The translations under genes were made by a program, and so were the position numbers. A stretch of DNA of 37,398 nucleotides. It comes from CAMDTE01 sp034679985 (GTDB lineage: Bacteria > Bacteroidota > Bacteroidia > Flavobacteriales > Schleiferiaceae). The stretch is from contig JAXITR010000017.1 of assembly GCA_034679985.1 (NCBI GenBank), positions 1 through 37,398 of the forward strand, written 5' to 3'. Position 1 is the stretch's first letter, and each line of letters begins with the position of its first letter. Below are positions 30,642 to 37,398 of this stretch, one piece after another. Under the pieces are notes generated by a model that saw only the letters and a list, made by a program, of their open reading frames with translations, made no database searches and was not told the DNA's origin.

Positions 30642-32402
30642 TCACAAAGGCCCAACTTCGGTCATGCGCATTTGCACGCCCTTCATGCGCTCCAGGCGTT
30701 GCCACTCCACTGCCACCTCTGCCAACGGACCCCATTGAGCTTTTTGCCGCAAGGAGGCGCTGCCCTTGGAAAACTCCGTCAACAAAGCTTCAAGCGCATT
30801 CTGCTCTTGCGGATAGGTTGAAATACGCGGTGTTCCTTTCAGATTGGCCTTTTTCTGCGCATAGGCTAAGGCATCCATCAGGCCGCCGTGGGCGTCCACC
30901 AAACCCAACCGAAGTGCGTCCGTTCCGGACCACACACGCCCCTGCGCCATGCTGTCCACGGCACTGGAATCCAAGCCGCGGCCTTTGCTCACCACCTGCA
31001 GAAAACGCCCGTAGGTTTGATCCACATTCGCTTGCACCAAGAGGCGTTCGCTGTCTGTGAGGGTACGGTCCAACTGCCCAAAGTTTGAATACGTGTGGGT
31101 GCCGACGCCCTCAAACCGAATGCCCACCTTGTTCCGCAGCAATTCTTCTCCGGTAAAAAACAGGCCAAAAACACCGATGGAGCCCGTGATGGTGGTGGGT
31201 TGCGCAAAAATGCGTTCTCCGGGTGCTGCAATGTAGTAACCGCCGGATGCCGCCAAATTACCCATGCTGATGACCAACGGCTTTTCCTTGCGCAGTAAAT
31301 CCAGTTCGCGCCACATAACGTCCGACGCCAATGCGCTACCTCCGGGGGAATTGATGCGCAATACTACTGCCTTGATGCGCTTGTTCTTGCGAATGTCGCG
31401 CAAAGCTTCAACTACAGTTCGGCTGGCCACCACGCCGTCTAAGCCCTCGCCGTCCTCGATGTCGCCTTCGGCATAAACCACCGCAATGCGGTCCAAAACA
31501 CTTCCAGACTCGGAGTCGGCTTCTGCGTCGTCGGAGGCGGAATAGTCGTCAAAAGCCACCAGTTTATTGTCGTTCCAATCCTTGACGCCCAATTTTTTCA
31601 AGAAGACGTCCTCGTAAGCGGCCTTGGTCATGAGGCCTTCGCCAGCAGCTTCCTTACCGCGGAGCAAGGGGGTGCTGTTCATCAGAACATCAAAACCGTC
31701 TCCAGAGAGTCGTCCGTCGCTCGCCAAATCCGCTCGAAGCGTAGCCCAGATGCTGCCCAACAACTCCGCGGTCTGGCGCTTGTTGGCTTCCGACATTTTC
31801 TCTGCAATGAAGGGTTCTCCGGCGCTTTTGTAAGCATTGTTGCTGCCGCGGATGAGTTCAGCTTTAACGCCCATTTTGTCCAAGAATCCCTTGAAATACG
31901 GTCGACTGCTGCCCAAACCGCTGAGTTCCATCAGACCCTCCGGGTGGATCCAAACTTCGTCTGCAGCGGAGGCCAAGTAGTATTGCTTCAGCGAATAGAC
32001 TTCGTCGTAGGCGTACACTTTTTTTCCAGCTTTCTTCAAGCGAGCAATGGCTTGGCGCACTTCGCGCAGTGTGGCATACCCGGCGTCCAATCCCGCCGTG
32101 CGCAACACCACACCTTTGACGCGATCGTCCTTTTCCAAATCCCGAAACGAAAAAAGGAGATCGTTCAGGGCAGGTCCTTGGGGAGCTTCACCAGTCAACT
32201 CGGCAAAATCCGGCAAACCGTCGTCCGGGATGCGGTCCGGCAAGGCGCCCTGCAGGTCCACCACCACCCAACTTCCGTCTTGAACCGACGGTGCGCTGTC
32301 GTCGCCCATACTGGCAAGTCCTACCAACAGGCCAATGCCCAGTAAGAAGGCCACAAACAAAGCGGCGATAACGCCCAAAAAGGAGGCAAAAAATGTTTTC
32401 AT
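30642..32402 (-). CDS. sppA: Signal peptide peptidase SppA, 67K type
   Basis: This membrane-anchored serine protease degrades cleaved signal peptides. The 586 residues begin with an N-terminal anchor (MKTFFASFLGVIAALFVAFLLGIGLLVGLA). They contain the tandem S49 repeats of the long form. The Ser/Lys dyad is split between the repeats: K192 (NAYKSAGEPFIAEKM) and S386 (NLAASGGYYIAAPGERIFAQPTTITGSIGVFG). The frame is open to 32540 but the ATG at 32402 gives the membrane anchor. The region between it and divergent folK is 51 bp. No clear -7 element for sppA is seen. Confidence 0.95.
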   Translation of the reverse strand: MKTFFASFLGVIAALFVAFLLGIGLLVGLASMGDDSAPSVQDGSWVVVDLQGALPDRIPDDGLPDFAELTGEAPQGPALNDLLFSFRDLEKDDRVKGVVLRTAGLDAGYATLREVRQAIARLKKAGKKVYAYDEVYSLKQYYLASAADEVWIHPEGLMELSGLGSSRPYFKGFLDKMGVKAELIRGSNNAYKSAGEPFIAEKMSEANKRQTAELLGSIWATLRADLASDGRLSGDGFDVLMNSTPLLRGKEAAGEGLMTKAAYEDVFLKKLGVKDWNDNKLVAFDDYSASDDAEADSESGSVLDRIAVVYAEGDIEDGEGLDGVVASRTVVEALRDIRKNKRIKAVVLRINSPGGSALASDVMWRELDLLRKEKPLVISMGNLAASGGYYIAAPGERIFAQPTTITGSIGVFGLFFTGEELLRNKVGIRFEGVGTHTYSNFGQLDRTLTDSERLLVQANVDQTYGRFLQVVSKGRGLDSSAVDSMAQGRVWSGTDALRLGLVDAHGGLMDALAYAQKKANLKGTPRISTYPQEQNALEALLTEFSKGSASLRQKAQWGPLAEVAVEWQRLERMKGVQMRMTEVGPL

Positions 32403-32441
32403 AGTCCGTAAGATGCTTAAAGTGCTCCAAAAGTTGCACGG

Positions 32442-32449
32442 TACCTTTG
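32442..32449 (+). promoter_or_regulatory. -7 promoter element of folK
   Basis: TACCTTTG, exact match, ends 4 nt before the GTG at 32454. No good -33 element is visible. Confidence 0.65.
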
Positions 32450-32453
32450 TTCG

Positions 32454-32972
32454 GTGCAAGAAACGAAGGTACAAACTGTGGTGCTGATGGGCAGCAATGC
32501 TCCCGATGCCCAATATTGGCTGCAACGCGCGCTGAACCAACTTCCAGAAGTAGGCGAAGTACTCAGCGTCAGCGGGGTGTACGCCTCACCATCCTGGGGA
32601 TTCGACGGTCCTGATTTTCGCAACGCCGCGGTACTGCTCCAAACGAACCAAAGTCCCCATCAAGTACTCCGCGGTTTGCTGGCCATCGAAACCCAATTGG
32701 GGCGCGTTCGGAATGCCCAAGGACCGCGCTACACCAGTCGGACCATTGACCTGGACCTCCTCACCTGGGCCGATGCAGTGGTCGACGAGCCGGATTTGCA
32801 AATTCCACACCCTCGGTTGGCGGACCGTCGGTTTGCGCTACTGCCACTTCAAGAACTGGCGCCCAACTGGTTAACCCCGGTAGGCCGAGAAACCATTGGC
32901 ATACTTCTTGAACGCTGCGTGGACAACAATTGCGTAACTTTGACCCCGGAAAAACTAATCCGACCCTCATGA
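32454..32972 (+). CDS. folK: 2-amino-4-hydroxy-6-hydroxymethyldihydropteridine diphosphokinase
   Basis: HPPK transfers pyrophosphate from ATP to the pterin in folate synthesis. The 172 residues show the family pattern: VVLMGSNAPDAQYWLQRALNQLP, SPSWGFDGPDFRNAAVLLQT, the signature GPRYTSRTIDLDLLTW (Asp residues bind Mg2+) and IPHPRLADRRFALLPLQELAPNW. The start is uncertain. GTG at 32454 keeps the full first strand but lies only 4 nt after a strong -7 box, so the mRNA would be leaderless. The next ATG, 32487, would cut the first strand. The stop overlaps the OmpA-like ATG (ATGA). Confidence 0.93.
   Translation: MQETKVQTVVLMGSNAPDAQYWLQRALNQLPEVGEVLSVSGVYASPSWGFDGPDFRNAAVLLQTNQSPHQVLRGLLAIETQLGRVRNAQGPRYTSRTIDLDLLTWADAVVDEPDLQIPHPRLADRRFALLPLQELAPNWLTPVGRETIGILLERCVDNNCVTLTPEKLIRPS
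32935..32942 (+). promoter_or_regulatory. -7 promoter element of the OmpA-like gene, inside folK
   Basis: TAACTTTG, exact match, lies in the last codons of folK, 26 nt before the ATG at 32969. The lipoprotein can thus be transcribed apart from folK. Confidence 0.6.
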
Positions 32973-33709
32973 CAACTCGATTTTTCCTTCCCTTAGCAGC
33001 GGCTCTCGCATTGACCTCTTGCGGAACCAAGGCCCTCCAGAACGAATTAACTTCCCTGAAAAGTGATTTGGCTCAAATTCAGGCAGATTCCGACGGCGAC
33101 GGTGTGCCCGACGCTTTGGACAAAGAAGCGAATACCGCTAAGGGAGCACTAGTAGACGGTTCTGGCCGCGCTTTGGATTTGGACGGCGACGGTGTTCGTC
33201 ACGAGTTGGATTTGGATCCATTTTCTCAACGCGGAGTGAAGGTAGATCCTACGGGAATGGAAATGGATTCCGACGGGGACGGGGTAGCCAACAGCAAAGA
33301 TTTGGAGCCCAATACCCCATCGGGTGCGTTGGTCAACTTTCAAGGAAAGAAAATTGAAGCCAACGGTGTCAGCTTGAAAGTGGCTGAGGCATTCATCCCA
33401 GAAGTGATTTTCTTAACCAATTCGGTAAGCATCACCCCAGACCAAGAAGCTCGTTTGGCGACGGTTGCGCGATTGATGAAATCCAATCCAACCATGCGTT
33501 TGCGGGTTGTTGGGCATGCGGACAAAACGGGCTCCGAGCGCGTGAACCTCCGCATTGGGGAACGCCGAGCGAAGTCGGTTATTAAGGTTTTGACCACTAC
33601 TTACGGAATTTCTGAATCGCGTTTTGAATTGGCAACAATGGGCGAGAACGACCCCATTTCCATCAAAAATCAACACAACCGACGCGTGGAATTTCAGTTC
33701 ATTCGCTGA
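32969..33709 (+). CDS. OmpA-family lipoprotein with calcium-binding-type repeats
   Basis: A 246-residue outer-membrane lipoprotein. It has a signal peptide with lipobox LTSC (Cys 18), a short helical stretch, and three Asp-rich repeats of thrombospondin type 3 character (DSDGDGVPD, DLDGDGVRH, DSDGDGVAN), likely Ca2+-binding. The C-terminal OmpA domain (about 135-246) binds peptidoglycan; it shows LRVVGHADKTGSERVNLRIGERRAKSVIKVL and ends NRRVEFQFIR. No N-terminal beta barrel is present, so it is an anchor protein rather than a porin. Its ATG overlaps the folK stop, but it also has a promoter of its own. Confidence 0.93.
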   Translation: MTTRFFLPLAAALALTSCGTKALQNELTSLKSDLAQIQADSDGDGVPDALDKEANTAKGALVDGSGRALDLDGDGVRHELDLDPFSQRGVKVDPTGMEMDSDGDGVANSKDLEPNTPSGALVNFQGKKIEANGVSLKVAEAFIPEVIFLTNSVSITPDQEARLATVARLMKSNPTMRLRVVGHADKTGSERVNLRIGERRAKSVIKVLTTTYGISESRFELATMGENDPISIKNQHNRRVEFQFIR

Positions 33710-33732
33710 TTGAATTAGCATAAACAGGTTTG

Positions 33733-33769
33733 GTCCGCCGCGCCCCTTGGGCGCGGCGGACTTGTTTTT
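33733..33769 (+). terminator. Terminator of the OmpA-like gene
   Basis: Perfect 13-bp GC-rich stem (33733-33745 and 33749-33761) with loop CTT, followed by TTGTTTTT. Confidence 0.88.
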
Positions 33770-33800
33770 GGCCGATTCGTGAGACTGAGCTGCGCGCTTT

Positions 33801-33994
33801 TTCAGCAATTTGGCGCGCATTTGCGGTAGTTTCGTGCGCTCAGGTGCGGAAATTCCGGGCGTTATCTCAGCTATTCAGTGCGCTATATTGGCTATTTCGC
33901 ATGCTATATCGGCAATTGTGTCTACTTTATCAGCCATTCTGCTCGTTAAGTCAGCAATTTTGCGTGCTATTCCATCAGCTTTTTGCGCTTCAAT
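33801..33994. repeat. Degenerate 21-bp tandem repeats in a 348-bp gene-free spacer
   Basis: The spacer 33710-34057 holds no gene I can support. After the terminator it contains about nine diverged units of 21 bp. The five from 33866 to 33970 are in exact register (33866, 33887, 33908, 33929, 33950) and share the skeleton TCAGC-n-ATT-nn-TGCG-n-GCTAT. Less regular units lie at 33801-33865 and 33974-33994. Two forward frames stay open through the array and show 7-residue periodicity (ISAIQCA, ILAISHA, ISAIVST), a consequence of the 21-bp period. The composition is poorer in GC than the flanks. No exact repeats or spacers are present, so this is not CRISPR. Confidence 0.65.
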
Positions 33995-34057
33995 ACGCCC
34001 TTACCGCGCGCTGAAGAGGCAGTCATGCGCGTTGTTTTCGCCGGGCTGCGCGCAGGT

Positions 34058-34597
34058 TTACGGCAATTCCGCCCGATGTTTCAGCAACTCCCAGAGCACA
34101 ATTCCTGCACTCACGCTGACGTTCAAACTGTGTTTGGTTCCCAGCTGCGGAATTTCGATAACGCCGTCGCACAACGCCATGGCTTCTTCGGAAACGCCCC
34201 GCACCTCGTGGCCAAAGACCACCGCCACGCCCGGCGCGTCCGCGGGCCAAGACCAGCGGTGCAGCCACGTGCGGTTGGTGGCTTGTTCCACCGCGAACAC
34301 GCGGTAGCCGCGCGCTTGCAGCGCGCGGATGGAATCCGCTGCCGCCGGGAAAGGCGTCCAGTCCACCACCTCCGTGGCGCCCAAAGCGGTTTTCTCCATT
34401 TCCGGATGCGGCGGGTGGGCCGTCAAACCGCAGAGGTGAATGCCCTCCAGCCGGAAGGCGTCGGACGTGCGAAATAAGGACCCTACGTTGTGGAGGGAGC
34501 GAACTTGGTCCAAGACCACCACAATGGGGGTTTTGGGCGCCGCGCGAAAGGCCTCGGCGTCGAGTCGGTTCAGTTCGTGGAGTCGGAGTTTGGCCAT
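34058..34597 (-). CDS. TrmH/SpoU-family RNA methyltransferase
   Basis: This 179-residue SPOUT enzyme should 2'-O-methylate tRNA or rRNA with SAM. The three family motifs are present: motif 1 SLHNVGSLFRTSDAF (catalytic Arg and Asn region), motif 2 VAVVFGHEVRGVSEEAM and motif 3 IEIPQLGTKHSLNVSVSAGIVLWELL. It lacks an N-terminal substrate-binding domain, so it is the minimal type; the target is unknown. It is divergent from mutS. Two copies of a -7-like box, TATCTTTC, lie upstream within a duplicated 21-bp element. Confidence 0.93.
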   Translation of the reverse strand: MAKLRLHELNRLDAEAFRAAPKTPIVVVLDQVRSLHNVGSLFRTSDAFRLEGIHLCGLTAHPPHPEMEKTALGATEVVDWTPFPAAADSIRALQARGYRVFAVEQATNRTWLHRWSWPADAPGVAVVFGHEVRGVSEEAMALCDGVIEIPQLGTKHSLNVSVSAGIVLWELLKHRAELP

Positions 34598-34601
34598 CCG
34601 T

Positions 34602-34643
34602 TGGGAAAGATAGGATAACGCGTGGGAAAGATAGGATAACGCG
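34602..34643. repeat. Perfect tandem duplication of 21 bp upstream of the methyltransferase gene
   Basis: Copies at 34602-34622 and 34623-34643 are identical. Each begins TGGGAAAGATAGG and ends GGATAACGCG. On the minus strand each carries TATCTTTC (34612 to 34605 and 34633 to 34626), one mismatch to TAnnTTTG. The nearer box ends 7 nt before the methyltransferase ATG. The duplication therefore gives two tandem promoter elements one repeat apart. Confidence 0.85.
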
Positions 34644-34649
34644 GGCTGC

Positions 34650-34667
34650 GTATCTTCGCAAAGATAC
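34650..34667 (+). promoter_or_regulatory. Candidate mutS promoter element within a palindrome
   Basis: TATCTTCG (34651-34658, one mismatch to TAnnTTTG) is 19 nt before the mutS GTG. It is the left half of a 7+4+7 inverted repeat, GTATCTT-CGCA-AAGATAC. Confidence 0.45.
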
Positions 34668-34677
34668 TTCCAGCAGC

Positions 34678-37269
34678 GTGGCCAAAGCAGAAACTCCCTT
34701 GATGAAACAGTACGCCGAATTGAAAGCGGCGTACCCCGGTACCGTATTGCTTTTTCGGGTAGGGGATTTTTACGAAACCTTTAACGAAGACGCGGAGGCC
34801 GCGTCCAAGGCGCTGAACATTGTGCTCACCAAACGCAGCAACGGCGCGGCCGGCGACACCCCCTTGGCAGGATTTCCGCACCACGCATTGGAATCCTACT
34901 TGCCCCGACTGGTGCTGGCCGGCCTTCGGGTGGCGGTGTGCGAACAGTTGGAAGACCCAAAGCAAGCCAAGGGTTTGGTGAAGCGCGGAATTACGGAAGT
35001 GGTAACGCCCGGCGTGGCCCATTACGAGCCCTTGCTGGCGGCCCGAGCCCATAACTTTTTGGCGGCGGTGCACGCCGGAGAACACGAGGCGGGATTGGCC
35101 CTGCTGGACGTCACCACCGGAACCTTTTACGCCTTGCAGGGCAGTATGCCCAGCATCGAGCGCGCATTGGCTGGATTTGCACCGTCGGAAGTTTTGTACA
35201 ACCGTCGGGACCACTCCCCGTGGGTGCAGTCCGTTCGGGACCGATTCGTGGTCTACGGATTGGAAGAATGGGTATTCAAAGCGGAAGAGGCGGACCGTCG
35301 GCTCAGCGAACAATTTGGACCCAAGGCCGTCAAAGGCTTTGGTTTGGAAGGAGATCCCTTGGCCGTAGTGGCGGCGGGCGCGGTGCTGCACTACCTGGAA
35401 CAGTCCCAATACACCCACACCGGCCACCTCACCGGCATCACGCGTTGGCGCGAGGACAGCCACCTGTGGATGGACGCCTTCACCGTGCGGAACTTGGAGC
35501 TTTTCCGCCCCACCGGCGAGGGAGGAACTCCGTTGGTGGACGTGGTGGACGCTTGCCGCGGCCCCATGGGCGCTCGGCTCCTGCGCCGTTGGTTGGCGTT
35601 TCCGTTGACGGACGTACAGGAATTGGAGCGTCGGCACACCAGCGTTCAGTGGGCCGTGGACCATCGGGAATTGGCGAGCAAAGCCGCGGATTGTGTGGCC
35701 GAGGTGCACGATTTGGAGCGGGTAGCCACGCGCTGCGCCACCCGACGCATTGGTCCGCGCGAATTGTGGCGCTTGTCCGACGGTCTCCGCGCGGCAGACC
35801 AGTTGCGCCTCCTGTTGGACCAAGCGGGCCAGACGGAAGGACGCGTTTGGCCGGTGGGCGAGGGGCCTGCGGCGGCCATTGCCGCGGTACTGCACCCGGA
35901 CGCCCCAGCGCAATTGGCCAAGGGCGGCGTGATCGCCGCCGGCGTGCATCCGGAACTGGACGAACTGCGGGATTTGCAGGCAGACGCCCAAGGGCACCTG
36001 GACGCCTTGTTGGCCCGGGAACAACTCGCCACGGGAATTTCCAGCCTCCGGCTGGCCTCCAACGGCGTTTTTGGCTACTTCTTGGAAGTGCGCAACTCCC
36101 ACGCAGACAAAGTACCCGCGCACTGGATCCGCAAACAGACCCTGGTGAACGCGGAGCGCTACATCACCCCCGAATTGAAAGAGCTGGAGGAGAAACTCCT
36201 CAAAGCCAACGACCGCATTGCCGCGCTGGAATATTCCTTGTACACCGGATTGGTGGAAGACCTGCAGGCGCACGTTCCGGAACTATTGGTTCTGGGCAGC
36301 TGCGTGGCGGAGTGGGACGTTTTGTTGGGGTTTGCGGAATTGGCGGTCCGTCGGGGCTGGGCCCGACCCCAATTTTCAGACCAACTGGAGTGGGAAGTTC
36401 GCCAGGGAAGGCACCCCGTGATTGAGCGCGTGTTGCCCGCCGGCCAACCCTACATCCCCAACGACGTGGTCCTCAGCGGGAACGGCGAGCGCATGTGGAT
36501 GATCACCGGACCCAACATGAGCGGTAAGTCTGCCGTATTGCGTCAGACGGCCCTGCACGCCATTTTGGCCCAGTCCGGTTGTTTTGTTCCCGCGGAATCC
36601 GCGTTGCTGCCGGTTTTGGACCGACTCTTCGTGCGTGTGGGGGCGTCGGACAACCTGAGCCAAGGCGAGTCCACGTTTATGGTGGAAATGACGGAAACCG
36701 CGTCCATCCTGCACAACCTGACGTCCCGAAGCCTGGTGCTGCTGGACGAGATTGGACGCGGCACCGCCACCTACGACGGAATTTCTCTGGCACAGGCCAT
36801 TGCCGAATACCTCCACGACCACCCGGGCAAGCCGCTGGTGTTGTTTGCCACGCACTACCACGAGTTAAACGCTTTGGCGGGGCACTGGCCGGGGATTGCC
36901 AACCGCCACGTGGCCGTGCAGGAAGCCCACGGTAAGGTGGTGTTTTTGCGCACCTTGGTGGAAGGCGGCTCCGAACACAGCTTCGGTTTGCACGTGGCGC
37001 GCATGGCGGGCATGCCGCCCTCTGTGGTGCACCGGGCCGGCGATTTGTTGGTGGATTTGGAAGCCCAACGGGACGGGTCCGACGGTTCCAGCACTGCCGA
37101 TGGATTGGTTTCCGACGGTTCCGCGGTGAAGGGGGTTCAATTGAGTTTCATCCAATGGGAGGACCCGGGCGAGAAAAAGCTCAAGTCTGAGCTGGCGGAA
37201 CTGGACCTCAATGCTTTGACTCCCCTAGACGCCCTGATGATGCTGCACCGTTGGAAAAACAAGGGATAG
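34678..37269 (+). CDS. mutS: DNA mismatch repair protein MutS
   Basis: MutS recognises mismatches and recruits MutL. The 863 residues are a full-length MutS1. The mismatch-reading F-x-E is F31-Y-E33 in RVGDFYETF. Connector, lever and clamp domains follow. The ATPase has Walker A GPNMSGKSAVLRQ, Walker B LVLLDEIGRGTATYDGISLA and the FATHYHEL motif. The C-terminus DLNALTPLDALMMLHRWKN is the usual MutS end. The start codon is GTG at 34678 (AKAETPLMKQY fits the family); the next ATG, 34702, would still keep F31. The linker before the C-terminus is Ser/Gly/Asp-rich. It is divergent from the methyltransferase gene. Confidence 0.97.
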   Translation: MAKAETPLMKQYAELKAAYPGTVLLFRVGDFYETFNEDAEAASKALNIVLTKRSNGAAGDTPLAGFPHHALESYLPRLVLAGLRVAVCEQLEDPKQAKGLVKRGITEVVTPGVAHYEPLLAARAHNFLAAVHAGEHEAGLALLDVTTGTFYALQGSMPSIERALAGFAPSEVLYNRRDHSPWVQSVRDRFVVYGLEEWVFKAEEADRRLSEQFGPKAVKGFGLEGDPLAVVAAGAVLHYLEQSQYTHTGHLTGITRWREDSHLWMDAFTVRNLELFRPTGEGGTPLVDVVDACRGPMGARLLRRWLAFPLTDVQELERRHTSVQWAVDHRELASKAADCVAEVHDLERVATRCATRRIGPRELWRLSDGLRAADQLRLLLDQAGQTEGRVWPVGEGPAAAIAAVLHPDAPAQLAKGGVIAAGVHPELDELRDLQADAQGHLDALLAREQLATGISSLRLASNGVFGYFLEVRNSHADKVPAHWIRKQTLVNAERYITPELKELEEKLLKANDRIAALEYSLYTGLVEDLQAHVPELLVLGSCVAEWDVLLGFAELAVRRGWARPQFSDQLEWEVRQGRHPVIERVLPAGQPYIPNDVVLSGNGERMWMITGPNMSGKSAVLRQTALHAILAQSGCFVPAESALLPVLDRLFVRVGASDNLSQGESTFMVEMTETASILHNLTSRSLVLLDEIGRGTATYDGISLAQAIAEYLHDHPGKPLVLFATHYHELNALAGHWPGIANRHVAVQEAHGKVVFLRTLVEGGSEHSFGLHVARMAGMPPSVVHRAGDLLVDLEAQRDGSDGSSTADGLVSDGSAVKGVQLSFIQWEDPGEKKLKSELAELDLNALTPLDALMMLHRWKNKG

Positions 37270-37329
37270 CCCGTGCGGGCGCACATCGCCATACACTGCA
37301 GCACTTTGTCAAAAAAACGACAGATATTT

Positions 37330-37359
37330 TTTGTGAATTTCGAATTCGTCGTATATTTG
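37330..37359 (+). promoter_or_regulatory. Promoter of the last tRNA
   Basis: TTTG at 37330-37333 and TATATTTG at 37352-37359, 18 nt apart, a near-ideal -33/-7 pair. The -7 box ends 11 nt before the tRNA. Confidence 0.85.
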
Positions 37360-37370
37360 CACTCCCCAAT

Positions 37371-37398
37371 GCGAAAGTAGCTCAGTTGGTAGAGCACG
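37371..37398 (+). tRNA. Partial tRNA, probably tRNA-Gly (window ends in it)
   Basis: GCGAAAGTAGCTCAGTTGGTAGAGC has the acceptor 5' strand and a complete D-arm. The window stops before the anticodon. The acceptor sequence is the one I associate with Bacteroidota tRNA-Gly(GCC), but the identity cannot be proved here. Confidence 0.8.

Noticed and set aside
33801..33994. CRISPR array
   Set aside because: Units are 21 bp, contiguous and degenerate, with no unique spacers, and no cas genes are nearby.
33810..34307. 165-codon frame across the 21-bp repeat region and into the methyltransferase gene
   Set aside because: The 7-residue periodicity follows from the 21-bp DNA period, a second frame shows the same, and the frame continues antisense into a real gene.
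34570..36273. 567-codon open frame on the minus strand opposite mutS
   Set aside because: Antisense shadow of mutS, rich in His/Gln/Arg without recognisable motifs. It also runs through the 21-bp duplication.
37268..37279. Terminator of mutS (GCCCG-TG-CGGGC)
   Set aside because: The 5-bp stem with a 2-nt loop has no T run after it, so I do not call it a terminator.

Overview
This window looks like a chromosomal segment of a Bacteroidota bacterium, most likely flavobacteria-like with a fairly high GC content. Three things point there. (1) The promoters carry the Bacteroidota sigma-A '-7' element TAnnTTTG, with clear examples in front of all four tRNA genes, tig, pdhB and a deoxynucleoside kinase gene. 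(2) Start codons mostly lack Shine-Dalgarno sequences. (3) Several gene families are typical of the phylum: a TonB-dependent receptor with DUF4249 lipoprotein, DUF3127, GH3, a UVR-tailed bifunctional nuclease, and a Flavobacterium-type membrane pyrophosphatase. No phage, IS element, plasmid gene or CRISPR array was seen. The content is mainly core genome and densely packed.

Layout. 1-873: end of greA and a HIT protein (+). 875-6090: leftward ruvC, MscS-type channel, DUF4249 lipoprotein and TonB-dependent receptor. 6149-9727: Prc protease, an orphan OppC/DppC-type permease and a DUF3127 protein ending in an SSB-like tip (+). 9834-10736: flavin reductase-like protein (-). 10813-12027: DUF4197 protein and a small lipoprotein (+). 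12082-12744: tRNA-Leu(TAG), a 45-aa membrane protein gene, tRNA-Thr(CGT) and tRNA-Leu(CAG). 12806-13399: SPOR protein (-). 13453-16694: tig-clpP-clpX (+), the chaperone/protease module. 16789-21856: leftward etfB, etfA, DUF151-UVR, CNT nucleoside transporter, thyA, folA. 21964-25303: pdhB and hppA (+). 25394-28967: leftward GH3, deoxynucleoside kinase and SLC13-type transporter. 29008-29817: DUF2797 (+). 29851-32402: leftward sppA and YhhQ-type transporter. 32454-33709: folK and an OmpA-like lipoprotein (+). 33710-34057: gene-free spacer with a terminator and degenerate 21-bp repeats. 34058-34597: SpoU-type RNA methyltransferase (-). 34678-37269: mutS (+). 37371-end: start of a tRNA, probably Gly.

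Functional themes: nucleotide and folate supply (CNT, thyA, folA, folK, deoxynucleoside kinase), electron transfer and carbon oxidation (etfBA, pdhB), envelope quality control and transport (Prc, SppA, TonB receptor, OmpA, SPOR), and DNA repair (ruvC, mutS).

I did not find a clear new multi-gene defence or biosynthetic system. The most interesting signals are in small-scale architecture. A -7 box sits exactly 4 nt before the start codon of five or six genes, which implies leaderless mRNAs. Two divergent gene pairs have mirrored -7 boxes 14 bp apart, one of them forming a 30-bp near-perfect palindrome. There are two different 21-bp repeat structures around trmH. Other points are the SSB-like tail on the DUF3127 protein, a Cys/His-rich tail on HppA, and a 45-residue membrane protein hidden between tRNA genes.
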